Source: Platanthera guangdongensis (Eukaryota; Streptophyta; Magnoliopsida; Asparagales; Orchidaceae). From it: DNA of 64,000 nucleotides. Location of the stretch: the NCBI GenBank assembly GCA_039583875.1, contig CM077152.1, positions 23,473,538 to 23,537,537 of the forward strand. Reading direction: 5' to 3'. The notes under the pieces are model-generated. The model did not search any database. It saw only the letters and a list, made by a program, of their open reading frames with translations, and had not been told where the DNA came from. A program made the translations under genes and the position numbers. Below are positions 43,179 to 54,386 of this stretch, one piece after another; positions within the stretch are counted from its first letter, which is position 1; the number at the start of each line of letters is the position of its first letter.

Positions 43179-46100
43179 TCACGAAATCAAAATATAGAAG
43201 CAAACCAAAACATGAATGCAACCAAACACCAAGTCACATACCAGCTTATCTATAAGGAACAAATAAGGGTGAGCCGCCCGCATCGTTGACTCGAGCTCCC
43301 ACGTCGCGCTTTCCACATCCTGATTTTTCCATAGCACCTTGACCATAGGAATCCTCTTCTCCGCAACACGCGATCTTGGAGTCCAATATTCGGATGGGCA
43401 TCTCCACATAAGAAAGGTTTGGCGCCAATGGCGGGCACACGTCCAACACGTCATGTCGCACACACTTGCGAAGTTGGCTAACATGAAACACATCGTGAAC
43501 ACCAGGAAAGTTCACGGGTAATTCTACCTTGTAAGCGGATGCACCAACTCGCGCAAGAATCTTGAAGGGACCCACAAATCTTGGGTCTAATTTGCGCTCT
43601 TTACCAAACTTTTAATCCCAACCATTGGGGAGACTTTCAAGAAAACGGAATCTCCCACCGCAAACTCTAATTCCGACCTTCGTCGATTGGCATACTTTTC
43701 ATATCGCTCTTGGGCGATTCGGAGCTTCTCTCGGATACATCGTACGGCAACTTCCATGTCCTCGAGCGCCTCTGGGCCCAACAAAAGCCGCTCGCCAACC
43801 TCAGTCCAAAAGAGGGAGAGTCCGACATCGACGCCCATATAAAGCTTCGAACGGAGCCATTTGCAAGCTTTCTTGATAGCTATTATTATATGCGAATTCC
43901 ATAAGCCGCAAACGTTCATCCCATGCTCCGCCATACTCAAGAATATAACATCGAATCATATCTTCTACAATTTGATTTACTCGTTCTGTTTGGCCATTCG
44001 TCTGAGGGTGGTAAGCAGTGGAATACCGCAAATCCGTCCCCAAACCCTCTTGTAGACTCTTCCAGAAACGAGAAGTAAATCGGGAATCCCTGTCTGATAT
44101 GATATTGACTGGCACACCATGCAGTCGGATGATTTCGTTCCAATAGAGCTCCACTATTGTCTTCATCGGGTAGTTGACCTTAAATGGTATGAAATGAGCA
44201 CACTTGGTCAATCTATCCACGACTACCCACACGGAGTCATGTCCTCGTGGATATCTTGGTAAACCTGTAATAAAATCCATTGAGATGCTTTCCCACTTCC
44301 ATGTTGGAATCTCCAATGGTGTCAACTTGCCACCAGGCCCCCATGATCAGCTTTCACCCGCTTGCAGGTATGACATTCAGCTACAAATCGCGCTATATCT
44401 CTTTTCATTCCATACCACCAGACAATTTGTTTCAGATCACGGTACATTTTTGTTGAGCCTGGATGGTAGGCCATACTTGCGCCATGTGCTTCCCTACACA
44501 CCATCTCGCGAATATCTCCAACTGCGGGAATACAAAATCGACCACGATACTTTAACGTGCCCCCGCATCAATAGAAAAATCCGGTAATTCACTCTGTTCA
44601 GTTCGAAGAATAAATGTAATAGATCAGGATCATCCTTTTGATGTTGTCTTGCAAGCACCAGCCATGAAGGTTCTTCTACCATCGAATGACTTTGCGGGTC
44701 ATATTTTCCCACGGAAATATCCATCAATAGAAATTCCTCCACAAGACGGTCGACTGAAAGATGAAATAATTTCCCCGTCTTCCGACTCAAGCATCGGCCA
44801 CAACATTCGCTTTCCCCGGATGATACTGAATGTCCACATCATAATCAGCTACATATTCCAGCCATCGCCGTTGGCGCAGATTCAGTTCCTTCTGTGTGAA
44901 GACATACTTTAAACTTTTATGATCTGTAAAGATTTTACACTGTGCACCATACAGTAAGTGTCTCCACAACTTCAATGCAAATATCACCGCTGCGAACTCC
45001 AAATCATGCGTTGGGTAGTTCTTTTCATGACTTTTCAACTGCCGAGACCCATACGCAATTACCTTTTTGTCTTGCATTAATACACATCCAAGTCCAACGT
45101 GCGACGCATCCACAAAAACGTCATAATCTATCCCTTCTGTCGGCAAGATCAACACAGGAGCGGTACATAACCTGCTCTTGAGTTCGAGGAATGACGCCTC
45201 ACACTTGTCATTCCACTCAAACACCACATTATTCTGGGTTAAGCGAGTCAAAGGTGCGGCCAACGTCGCAAACCTTCGACAAATCTGCGATAATAGCCGG
45301 CCAAGTCCCAAGAAGCTTCGAATCTCCTTGGGTGTCTCCGGTCTTTTCACTCCATGACGCAGAAATCTTTTCGGGATCCACTGAAATTCCATGGTGATTA
45401 ATACATGACCCAGAAAGGCAACTTGAGACAACCAAAACTCGCATTTGCTTAGCTTGGCAAATAACTTTTGGTCTCGCAAAGTGGCCAATACTAAGCGCAG
45501 ATGCTGTTCATGCTCCTCAGCACTGCGAGAGTAGACAAGTACGTCATCAATAAAAACCACCACAAACTTATCCAAGTAGTCCTTGAACACCCGGTTCATC
45601 ATATCCATGAAGGCTGATGGTGCGTTGGTCAAACCAAACGACATCACCAGAAATTCAAAATGGTCATGCCTTGATCGAAATGCAGTCCGCGGAATATCAG
45701 ACTCCCGGACTTTGAGCTGATGATAGCCCGAGCGGAGATCAATCTTCGAAAATACGGAACTGCCACGCAGTTGATCAAACAAATCATCGATTCTTGGCAG
45801 TGGGTACTTGTTTTTAATCGTCACCTTGTTCAACTCCCGGTAATCGATGCAAAGTCGCATCGACCCATCTTTCTTCTTTACAAATAACACCGGTGCACCC
45901 CAAGGTGATGAACTCGGCCTGATAAACCCTTTTGCCAATAAGTCATCCAACTGAGTACGCAACTCTGATAGCTCACGCGGGGCCATTCTGTACGGCGCTT
46001 TCGCAATAGGCCGCGTACCCGGTTCCAAATCAATAACGAACTCGACATCACGATCAGGGGGAAGACCAGGAAGATCCGTAGGAAAAACATCTGGAAATTC

Positions 46101-46714
46101 ACGCACAACAGGAATCTCCTCCAAACGCGGCAAAACAGCACTAGTCCCCACAACTGAGACTAGACAAGCAAAACAGTCGGAAACAAACAACGTCCGAACA
46201 CATACCGCCGAAATCCCTGGAGTATCCTGGCATGAATCACCATAAACACTTCCCGGCTGACCATTGTCTTTGAGAAAATCCAAGCGCTTTCCTCTGCACT
46301 GGATGACGGCGTCATAGCGGGATAACCAGTCCATACCCAGAATGACGTCAAAATCCTCCAAATCGATCACTTTGAAATCAGCCTTTGCTAAGAAATCGCC
46401 CAACAAAATGGGACAATCAAGAAGACCCAGTCTGCCACCACCGAAGCACCGGAAGGAAATTTCACCAAAAACGCATTCCCCACTCGATCTGGTGTCAAAT
46501 GATACCGATCCAGAAAGGTTCGCGCCACAAATGAATGGGTCGCGCCAGAATCAAAGAGAACACGCGCCCAACGGTTCTTTACCTTAAAGTTTCCTATAAG
46601 GGTATATATGCTAAGAACTACACGAAAAAAGCAGAAACAAAACAGGAACCAGAGGAATGAATCGAACCTGAGATAACTGAGGTGACGTCTGAGCTTCCTC
46701 TGAAGAGACCACAT
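43179..46714 (-). pseudogene. Chromovirus pol: protease, RT, RNase H, integrase, chromodomain
   Basis: Minus-strand order: protease ([12 protein letters not shown], about 46560); reverse transcriptase ([20 protein letters not shown], then [12 protein letters not shown] with the catalytic DD, about 45940-45530); RNase H ([15 protein letters not shown], about 45110); integrase zinc-binding region (HPGSTKMYRDLKQIVWWYG, CHTCKR, about 44470-44350); integrase core (VVVDRLTKCAHFIPF, IISDRDSRFTSRFW, STAYHPQTNGQTE, 44240-43980); and at the end a chromodomain (MVKVLWKNQDVESATWELE, about 43340-43280). At least four frame changes separate the blocks. The chromodomain places it among plant chromoviruses. 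Confidence 0.88.
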
Positions 46715-47880
46715 TCAACTTCCCTTTGCCTTTGTCTAAACGGAGGCGGAGGCAAAGCCTGGAGTGGTGCGGGTTGCAAAACAGGTTGGATCTGCGGGCA
46801 CCTTGCACGAAGATGTCCTGGCCTGCCACACTGGAAGCACACCTTGTCTTTGGCCCAGCAGCGGCCCACATCATGACCTCTTCTCCCACAAAATGTACAC
46901 TCCAAGTCTCTGATTGGCGCACCCTGAATGGCGTGCACCTGCTCCGTCTTTTGCATCCCCAACCGCTTGAAACATTTCTCAAACGGGTGACCGGCTCGGC
47001 CACAGAAGCTACATAGTTCTTTCTTCTTCTTTACATCTGACTCGTGGGACATTTTCTCTCCTACCAACTGTCTCTTGCCCTGCCTCATCTGCTGCCCTCT
47101 TTGTTTGGCATTTTCGATGGCTTCCACCTTCAATGCAGCCTCAACCACAGTAGTGTAACTCGTCGCTCCATAAGCACTTGCGAATTGCTGCACGTCGCTG
47201 CGGAGTCCGCCAAGAAATCTCTTTACTCGGTCAGCTTCCGTAGTCACCAAGCTCGGAGCGAACCGACTTAACTTGCTAAACTCAATTTCATACTCACTCA
47301 CTGTGAGTTTCCTCTGCTTCAAGTACAAGAAGTCATTCATCAGGCCGTCCCTTTCCACTGCCGCTAGAAACTTGCGCCGTAACATTTCTTTGAATACTTC
47401 CCACGAACAGCCCGCCCCTAGGCCTTCCTTTTCTCGCAACCACCAACCTTTCGCCAACCCTTTGAGTTAATAGGCGGCAAGCATCACCTTCTGGTCCTCG
47501 GTAACGCCAGAATACACAAACATCTCTTCCAATGTGATTACCCAATCATCCCAAGATCACAAAGTCTGCTTTTCCATCATAAGTCGGTGGTCCAAGTCGC
47601 TGAAACTGCGAGATGAAAGTCATCGCAGGAGGAACCACAACTGGGGGTGTCACTGCCACTGAAGGAGTCGAACTAGTGGGGCCTCTAACCGTCTCTTGTC
47701 CTCTTGGTGCCAGCCCGACATTGCTGATGACATAGCTTGGAGCTGGGACTGCACTTCCTGCACCTGCCTCGTCAAAGCCTCATTACTTTGGCGAAGACTA
47801 TCCATCAGGGCATTATTCTGCGCGCCCGAAGACTCGCCCTCGGATTGGGGAGTTTGCCTTGTCACTGGACGCTTCGACAT
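46618..47880 (-). pseudogene. Chromovirus gag with CCHC zinc knuckles, frameshifted
   Basis: Starts MSKRPVTRQTPQSEGESSG at 47880, continues with a glutamine-rich helix, and changes frame between 47650 and 47457. The capsid-like part follows (LRRKFLAAVERDGLMNDFLY, KQRKLTVSEYEIEFSKLSRF, VKRFLGGLRSDVQQF). Then come three Cys clusters: CSFCGRAGHPFEKC, CTFCGRRGHDVGRC and CFQCGRPGHLRARC (about 47020-46800), each a CX2CX4HX4C knuckle that would bind the genomic RNA. Gag would form the virus-like particle. Confidence 0.85.
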
Positions 47881-48221
47881 CCTATACACACGTTCACTCT
47901 TATCAAGCTCAACCCAACAAAACACACAACGGTTACGTACAGACCATACATATATATACATATGAATATCAACTGCTAACTTGCTCTGGGAGTTTGAGAA
48001 TGATGGTATGCCTAACCTAAAGATGACTCACCGTCATCCCACTAACTTGTGCCTAACCAATGAATGCATGACTTTATTTGACCCAAAACCATGAGTGTAC
48101 AGGTGTCATCATGTACATCTTTAGCTTGGCACGTTGTGCTCATGCAATGTTATGTTATGCGTGCTGTGCGATGCAATTTAGAAAAAGCCTTAATGCATGC
48201 CATGAGCGGTCGTACGCATCA

Positions 48222-48393
48222 CAATGCTATGCATCCCATACTACATAGCATTGCATGCAACGAAGAAAAGAAAACGTGCTAGTCGCATCCATGTGGTAAG
48301 GTTATGCATCCCATACTACATAACCCGCACATGTTGCCCCTATGGTGGATCCATATACAACCACATATTATGCATCCCATACTACATAATATG
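48222..48393 (-). ncRNA. Three leader hairpins with identical 12-nt loop
   Basis: Between the primer-binding site and gag. Plus-strand loops are all CATCCCATACTA (48232-48243, 48307-48318, 48373-48384). Stems differ but pair perfectly: CAATGCTATG/CATAGCATTG (10 bp), GGTTATG/CATAACC (7 bp), CATATTATG/CATAATATG (9 bp). In the element's RNA (minus strand) the loop would read UAGUAUGGGAUG. This looks like a structured RNA signal, perhaps for packaging or dimerisation; function is inference. Confidence 0.75.
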
Positions 48394-48526
48394 CCCCGTA
48401 TACTTCTTGTCATGCCATGAGTGTAGTGTGCGTGCTTCGGCCAAGACATATTGATGGCACCTCGGTGTGTGTATGATATGATGCTTACAACCAAAACAGA
48501 AAGTTTGCCCGACCAATTGTCAAGCA

Positions 48527-48544
48527 AACCTGGCTCTGATACCA
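48527..48544 (-). promoter_or_regulatory. Primer-binding site of the chromovirus
   Basis: Minus strand TGGTATCAGAGCCAGG, two bases inside the 5' LTR (48547). It is complementary to the 3' end of initiator methionine tRNA. Confidence 0.9.
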
Positions 48545-48546
48545 AC

Positions 48547-51058
48547 TGTCACAACCCGCATTTCCTCAACGAGTACCTCGTATCAGAGCAAGAGGAACTA
48601 CGGGTTATGATGCCACGTCGTGCAGGGGATAACTGCACACGCTCAGGCAACCCTTGACGCTCACTTTATGAGTTGAAATTCAACAGTGAAATGTAAGAAA
48701 ACCTTTGGATTGAATGGTCGTATCCCTCGGCCTTAGGTATCAAAAACTGTATTTGTACGCGGCGGAAATACTTTGTTTATTTATGACGATGAGCTCCTAT
48801 ATGCAGTCTATAGTGATACTACTATAAGAAATCCTCTTTGTTTACGTCATTTGGAAAATACGTCTTAGTTGATCAACACATGTATGCATGATATACAATA
48901 ATAGATTTTGTGTAGCTTAAAAATATCTAATGCAACCTATCATAAACCCTTCCCAAAAGCAAGTAGACATTATTCCATCTAAATGAGTCATATAGCAGTC
49001 TAGTATTCATATAGTACAAGTAAAGAAAACCACCAATGGGCGCCAACAAACTGACACGAACCCATTGAGGCACATGTATGTCTGTACAACAAAGAAAAGA
49101 ACTACCTCGCTACGTAAGCTCGGCTAGCTCCAAGAAACTCTGTCCACCAAACTAGCCGCTCAACCGGCTACAACCTGCACCTGAGGCATTCAAGAAAGAA
49201 TACCTCAGCAATCCTTGAAGATACAATAAAAAGAAGAGCAGTATCATGAAGGGGCTTACCGACCCCGTAGCAATGTTTCATATAGTAAAGATGAGTGAAC
49301 AAACAAGTGGAAAACGCACCAAACACATGCCAAACGCACCAAGTGCGTACAAGTGCAACAAGTCCTGCTCCACCCGCAGGAGAAAAAGGGCAATACACAT
49401 GCCCAAATTCAGCATCTTTCGAACAAGAAACAACCAAACTAGTGAAACATAGGCAGCGGTTAAGTTCAATTCCGCAAGAGTCTTTCGGTGGCGGCCCTAA
49501 AGTGGAACGCACCATTCAAACCAGCCCAAATCGGGCCAAATGGTCTCTCATACCATAAAACAAAACCCGGTGGCCAAGGCTGAAACCACACCACCCCTTG
49601 CAGAATTCTCACACAAACGCTCCTGCCATGGTTCACAATTCGCCTCGCAAAACGCCCCATAACCCAAGCTAAACACGTTCCTTTCATCGTTCTCACGCAT
49701 GACGACAAGTTGCTAGAAAAGTAATTAAGCTAATCTACATGAATTACATGATGAGGAACAAGAACAAATCACATGATTAGGCAAGAAAAAGGCTACATGA
49801 ACATGAATAAATAGAGCTACATGAGTCACATGAACAAGACAAACGACATGAAGCAACCTATCATAGACTTGATAACAAAGAAAACTAAGCATGAAAATCA
49901 TATTCATGGAGTATAGGAAATTCAAAAGCATAATCATAAAGCTAGTGAGGAAGAACTCAACACAAGAAGAACAAGCTAGGGAATTTGAAAGGTAAACACT
50001 AGCTATGTTGGCACAATCAAAATCAATAAAGAAGATTGGCAAGGGTGAAGAACACCGCTTGCCTGAACCGAGACGATGCCGCGACGGCTGCTCCTCTCTT
50101 TCCTTGCCTTGCTTGAGCCTTTCTCCCTTGCTTTCTCTTTGAGAATGAAGAAGAAGATGAAGAGAAGGTGAAATGAGAAGAACAATTCTCTGTTTCGGCC
50201 TTATTTCCTCCAGAACAGAGCTGGACCGTTAGATGCAGAATCAAGGAAATGAACGGCACAAAAAAACTGGAAAAAGTCGATTTTCGGGCCGGTCACGCCC
50301 GTGATGCAGGGCGTGTACCATAAGCGGCGCAGAAAGTCGGCAATTCCAAGTTTATCCACACGGTACACGGCCGGGTACACGCCCGTGACGGGTCAGTCAC
50401 GCCCGTGACCTAGGGCGTGTAGCCCGTGTCTCGACACCTCGTCGACACAAAGTGTCGACACTCGACACAACTGGACACGCCCTGTGACACGCCCGTGTCA
50501 CAGGCCGTGTCCCCTCTCTCGACACCCGACACTCGACACTCAACACTCGACACTCAACACTCGACACTCGACACTGCGGGACACGGCCCGTGACACGCCC
50601 GTGTCACGGGGCGTGTACCCCATTCGTCGAGCTTAACTCGACACCAGAAAATCGTCGAGTCAAGGAGGTCACGCCCAGGTCACGCCCTGGGTCACGCCCC
50701 GACACGCCCGTGTCGGGGGGCGTGTCACGCACAAAAATGACTAATTTTCCCTGTTTTGACAAATGTTCTTGTGTCGTCCTAGACCATTGTTGCCTTAAAA
50801 ACTTTTTACCTTTTTTTTTTATTTTTCCTGTACCAGCAACTCACTTTCAGCAACATTTCCCGGGCGCGAAAAAGTGCAAACATTGCCTAAGAGGCCTCAC
50901 CGAGTCCCCAATTTGGACTCCGGTTTGCTGGGGAATCGTGCAACTCGGCAACCAAAACAGCCACTCGCAAGCCCGCGGGGAAAAACTATGCTCGAACAAC
51001 GTTCAAAGCCAACGTAACGCGCATCATGCGTACGCAATCAAAAATCCGGGGCGTTAAT
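48547..51058 (-). repeat. Chromovirus LTR (5' LTR of the minus-strand element)
   Basis: 2512 bp, nearly identical to 40616-43140 with small indels. Same heptamer run (about 50525-50577) and GCCCGTG palindromes (50290-50730). Confidence 0.9.
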
Positions 51059-53144
51059 GTCGAGTTATGGCGTACCATACTTAAGAGAGTTGTGTAGCGT
51101 GGTAGCTAATACTAGCGATTGAGGACCATAGTCTGTGGTGGTGTGCCCATGTTTTCTGAGGGTGACATATTGGATTATCATGGTGGTGTAGAGGATCGAC
51201 CTTCTGGGACTCGGGTTCTACAAGTCAGCTTTTAAGATACGTTTTTTTGACGTTCATGGGTTGAGCCAGAATACAGATGAGTCGACTGGAACAGGTCGGC
51301 TGATGCCTTGGACTAAGGCAGTGCTACATGCAAAGTTGCTTAGTGAAGTTGTTGATGTGTACAGTGAGTGCTTCATGTAGGTGGTGAATACAGATTCAAG
51401 ACCAAGGTGGTAATTGTTGAATATTCGATTCAGATCCGAAACTAGTTTGCCTCCCCATTAGGTCACAAGGGGTCTCTTGTGACCTAATGGGAGGGTTATA
51501 AAAATAATCCCTTGCCCCAATTGATTGTGAGCAGGAGCCGTGTGGGAGAAGGACCGCTGTTTGGAGTGAAGTGTAGGCCTCCCTGTTCATGGGAGAATAG
51601 GAGTCGCAGCGTGAAGGAGATCGTGCTGCCCTTTCTCATGTTGAAGGGAGGAGTCGCCGCCACCTCGCTCTAGGTGCCGCAAGGGGCAGGAGACCACTGT
51701 AGAGCTGTCGTCGGTGGTTGCCAGTGGTGTAACATTTTGCGGCGGAGCCAGTGCCTTTGGTGTCGATCTCGCCTTTCCCACCTTGTTTCTTCCTCCTATG
51801 AGGAACCCTCGACGCATCACCAAGCTGCCTTGGAGATATTAGTCGCCGGTCTTAGAGGAGAGGGTTTTTACCGGTCTTGGAGGATGTGTACGTGGTGGTG
51901 GGAGTTAGTCGGCTTCACGGTCTGGACCTCTGGTTGCGGAATTTAGAGAGCCGGATTTGGACCTGATTTGTTTGGCTTAATCAGCGTTAAAGTTGATGCG
52001 GTGCGGGCGTGGTGGCGAAGGCATGCGGGAATGCAGTGTGGCCTTGACTACATTTCTCTCTCGTGGTGGGGTTTGGTGTCGATGACGTGCTCGAGTTTAG
52101 TTGGCCTCGACAGTGCTTCTTCGGCGATGGTTATCTCAACGATAGTGTTTTTTTTCCAGAAATTCCGAAGAAGCTATAAGTAAAGTAGAAAATGAACTTG
52201 ACAAAAACAAAATTGGTTGCAGTTATCTCAACTAGATTTAAATATATCATCTCTACAAAAATTAATTAAATCAGTTAGCTATCACGTCTTCTTTCTCCTC
52301 TTTAAATAAAAAAAATTTAAACGTCGCCACATTTTCGGATCCTTTTTTTCCCTTATTCGGACACGATTTTTGACGTATATATGGTCGAAATTCATTGACT
52401 CGACGAGAATAATCCAAATTCACTGTCTATTTTATCAAACAATTTGGGCGAGGCCCAGGCCCCCACCGCCCCCGAAGATCTACTTATACGCTTGATCACA
52501 TTGTGGCTTGCGGCCCGCATGCGCCATCGGAAGTTGTTGCATTTGCAATACTATATGTTTTGTAATACTTGAAGTGCAATTAGCAATTTTCGTTTTAGGA
52601 TAATTAAAGCAATTTATGCTTTAAAATAATTAAAAATATATTAAAATGAGGCTTAAATATGATTAATTGCTGTCGATTTGAAAATGCATATGTATGCATT
52701 TATTGGTAACGCACTTAACGCCGTAACGGGATATTTGTCCTTGCGCACGTGACAAAATAAATTTGAGTGCTTTTCTGACGGCGTGCTTGTAAAAGTAAAC
52801 ACCAATTATAAAAATTTCGTTGTTAATTTGTTATTATTAATTAGTAATTTAAATGAACTGTGGCATTAACGATATGATATATTCCAAAGCTGTGCAATTG
52901 CTTCAAGATTCGTGGGACTTTTTAATAATTTTTTTAAAAAAATTGTTTTAATGAGGATATAAATTAATAAAATATCTTACTCAATTATTTATTTATTATA
53001 GATAAAATTATGCGAAAGCATAATAGTTCTCCACCGACGTACGCACAGATTTGATGGACTAATTTAGTAATTAATCATAATGATGATGTTTAAGCACGAG
53101 CCTTCGTTTGATGAAGCATTAATTAAGCACCTCAATTTCTCCTC
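51059..53144. other. Rest of unit 3 and upstream of kiwellin copy 4
   Basis: Resumes the relic interrupted by the chromovirus (to about 51400), then the unit tail and the kiwellin promoter region. No gene seen. Unit 4 lacks the short CCGCCTGAAC stretch upstream of the gene. Confidence 0.5.
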
Positions 53145-53152
53145 TATAAATA
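53145..53152 (+). promoter_or_regulatory. TATA box of kiwellin copy 4
   Basis: TATAAATA, 73 bp before the ATG. Confidence 0.75.
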
Positions 53153-53217
53153 ATTGTCCATTCAGTGGTAGAACATAGTAAATTAAGTTGTAAAACCTAA
53201 TCAGAGCTCAGAGAAAA

Positions 53218-53775
53218 ATGGCCAAAGCACTCTTCCTATTGTTTGTGTTATCGAGTTTAGACCTTTCATTTTGCATGCGCTACACTCCTCTTCTGGGACA
53301 GTGCGGCCCGAGCGGTTATCTTCATGGTAGGACTGAGAATTGTAACAAGGAGAATGACTCTGACTGTTGCAAGGGTGGTCAAGAGTACCCACAATATCAT
53401 TGCTCCCCAGCAATTACTGGTGAAACACATGCAACAATGACTATCAATAGTTTTGCCAAAGGGGGAGATGGTGGCGGGCCTTCGGAGTGTGATGGCAATT
53501 ATCACAGCGATGAGGAGAAGGTGGTGGCGTTATCGACTGGCTGGTACAATCATGGAAGCAGGTGCTTGAAACTTATTAGGATCAACGCCAATGGAAGATC
53601 TGTGTTGGCCAAAGTTGTGGATGAGTGCGACTCAGTAAATGGTTGCGACTATAGTCACGACTTTCAGCCTCCGTGCCCTAACAACATCGTCGACGCCTCT
53701 CCCGCAGTATGGAAAGCATTACAGATCCCGAAGGATGATATCGGAGACTACCATATTACATGGTCTATGGCTTGA
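53218..53775 (+). CDS. Kiwellin / ripening-related protein, copy 4 (intact)
   Basis: 185 aa, single exon, with no disruption. Signal peptide [19 protein letters not shown] (1-19). The mature kiwellin barrel carries [23 protein letters not shown], the [10 protein letters not shown] hallmark, [24 protein letters not shown] and the C-terminal ITWSMA. It is nearly identical to copy 3, with which it shares KLI where the others have KHI after SRCL, so 3 and 4 are the closest pair. Likely secreted and apoplastic; defence or cell-wall roles are known for the family, but the partner is unknown. With copy 1 it is one of only two complete genes here. Confidence 0.93.
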   Translation: MAKALFLLFVLSSLDLSFCMRYTPLLGQCGPSGYLHGRTENCNKENDSDCCKGGQEYPQYHCSPAITGETHATMTINSFAKGGDGGGPSECDGNYHSDEEKVVALSTGWYNHGSRCLKLIRINANGRSVLAKVVDECDSVNGCDYSHDFQPPCPNNIVDASPAVWKALQIPKDDIGDYHITWSMA

Positions 53776-54386
53776 ATACATAACTCTCGGTGCTTATATG
53801 TTATATGCCTATATAATTTGCATATATATGTAATCCAGTTCTACGCTCCATTGTGATTTGATGTTGTATTTTCCGCATCTCATTCCCCATACTATCTTAT
53901 GTATGTCTAATGTCTGTATTTGTATATATTTATCCTTTGAAGTAGTTATATCTATCTTCATTTCTGTCTATTTTAAATATCTTTTAATCCGGCATAATTA
54001 ACTCCGCAAATGGTCTTAAGAAGAGGTTGTTGAGTGCGCCACGTGAAATGGACGGTGGTGCTCAGCGTGCTCCTTGGTCCTGGGTGTATAAGTGGGGTGA
54101 CCACTCCTCCCCTAACCGCATGATTTTGAAGTGTGACACCACAATGTTTTACAGAAACATTATCGTAAACTTCTTAAACTTCATTGAAACTCAAGATATT
54201 CTTAATGAATGCATGCCAAATTTTTGGTGTCACCATTCCACAGAGAATTTCTTATAGAAAATTTTAACCTTTCTAATTATGGAGTAATGATGCTTAACAA
54301 GTACCATCAATAATTTTTGCAATTTCTATTTAGAGTATTATTACAAGACAATAATTCTATAGCCAAAATTTACTTGTGTTAAACAC
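53776..54386. other. 3' flank of kiwellin copy 4
   Basis: Trailer collinear with copies 2 and 3. No gene seen. Confidence 0.5.

Larger units (their letters stand above)
40616..51058 (-). mobile_element. Ty3/gypsy chromovirus (Tekay/Del-like), full length
   Basis: 10,443 bp, flanked by the 5-bp duplication GTCGA (40611-40615 and 51059-51063); the uninterrupted site is seen at 31013 and 56072 (GTCGAGTGATG). Two LTRs of about 2.5 kb, a primer-binding site and polypurine tract in the right places, and minus-strand gag, protease, RT, RNase H, integrase and chromodomain. Several frameshifts make it defective. The outer end of the right LTR reads GTTAAT where TGTAAC (minus) would be expected, so that terminus has mutated. 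Confidence 0.92.
36780..52760 (+). repeat. Kiwellin tandem unit 3, split by chromovirus
   Basis: Collinear with unit 4 throughout. The 10,443-bp chromovirus at 40616-51058 accounts for the length difference: the ATG-to-ATG distance of 15,458 bp becomes about 5.0 kb without it. Confidence 0.85.
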
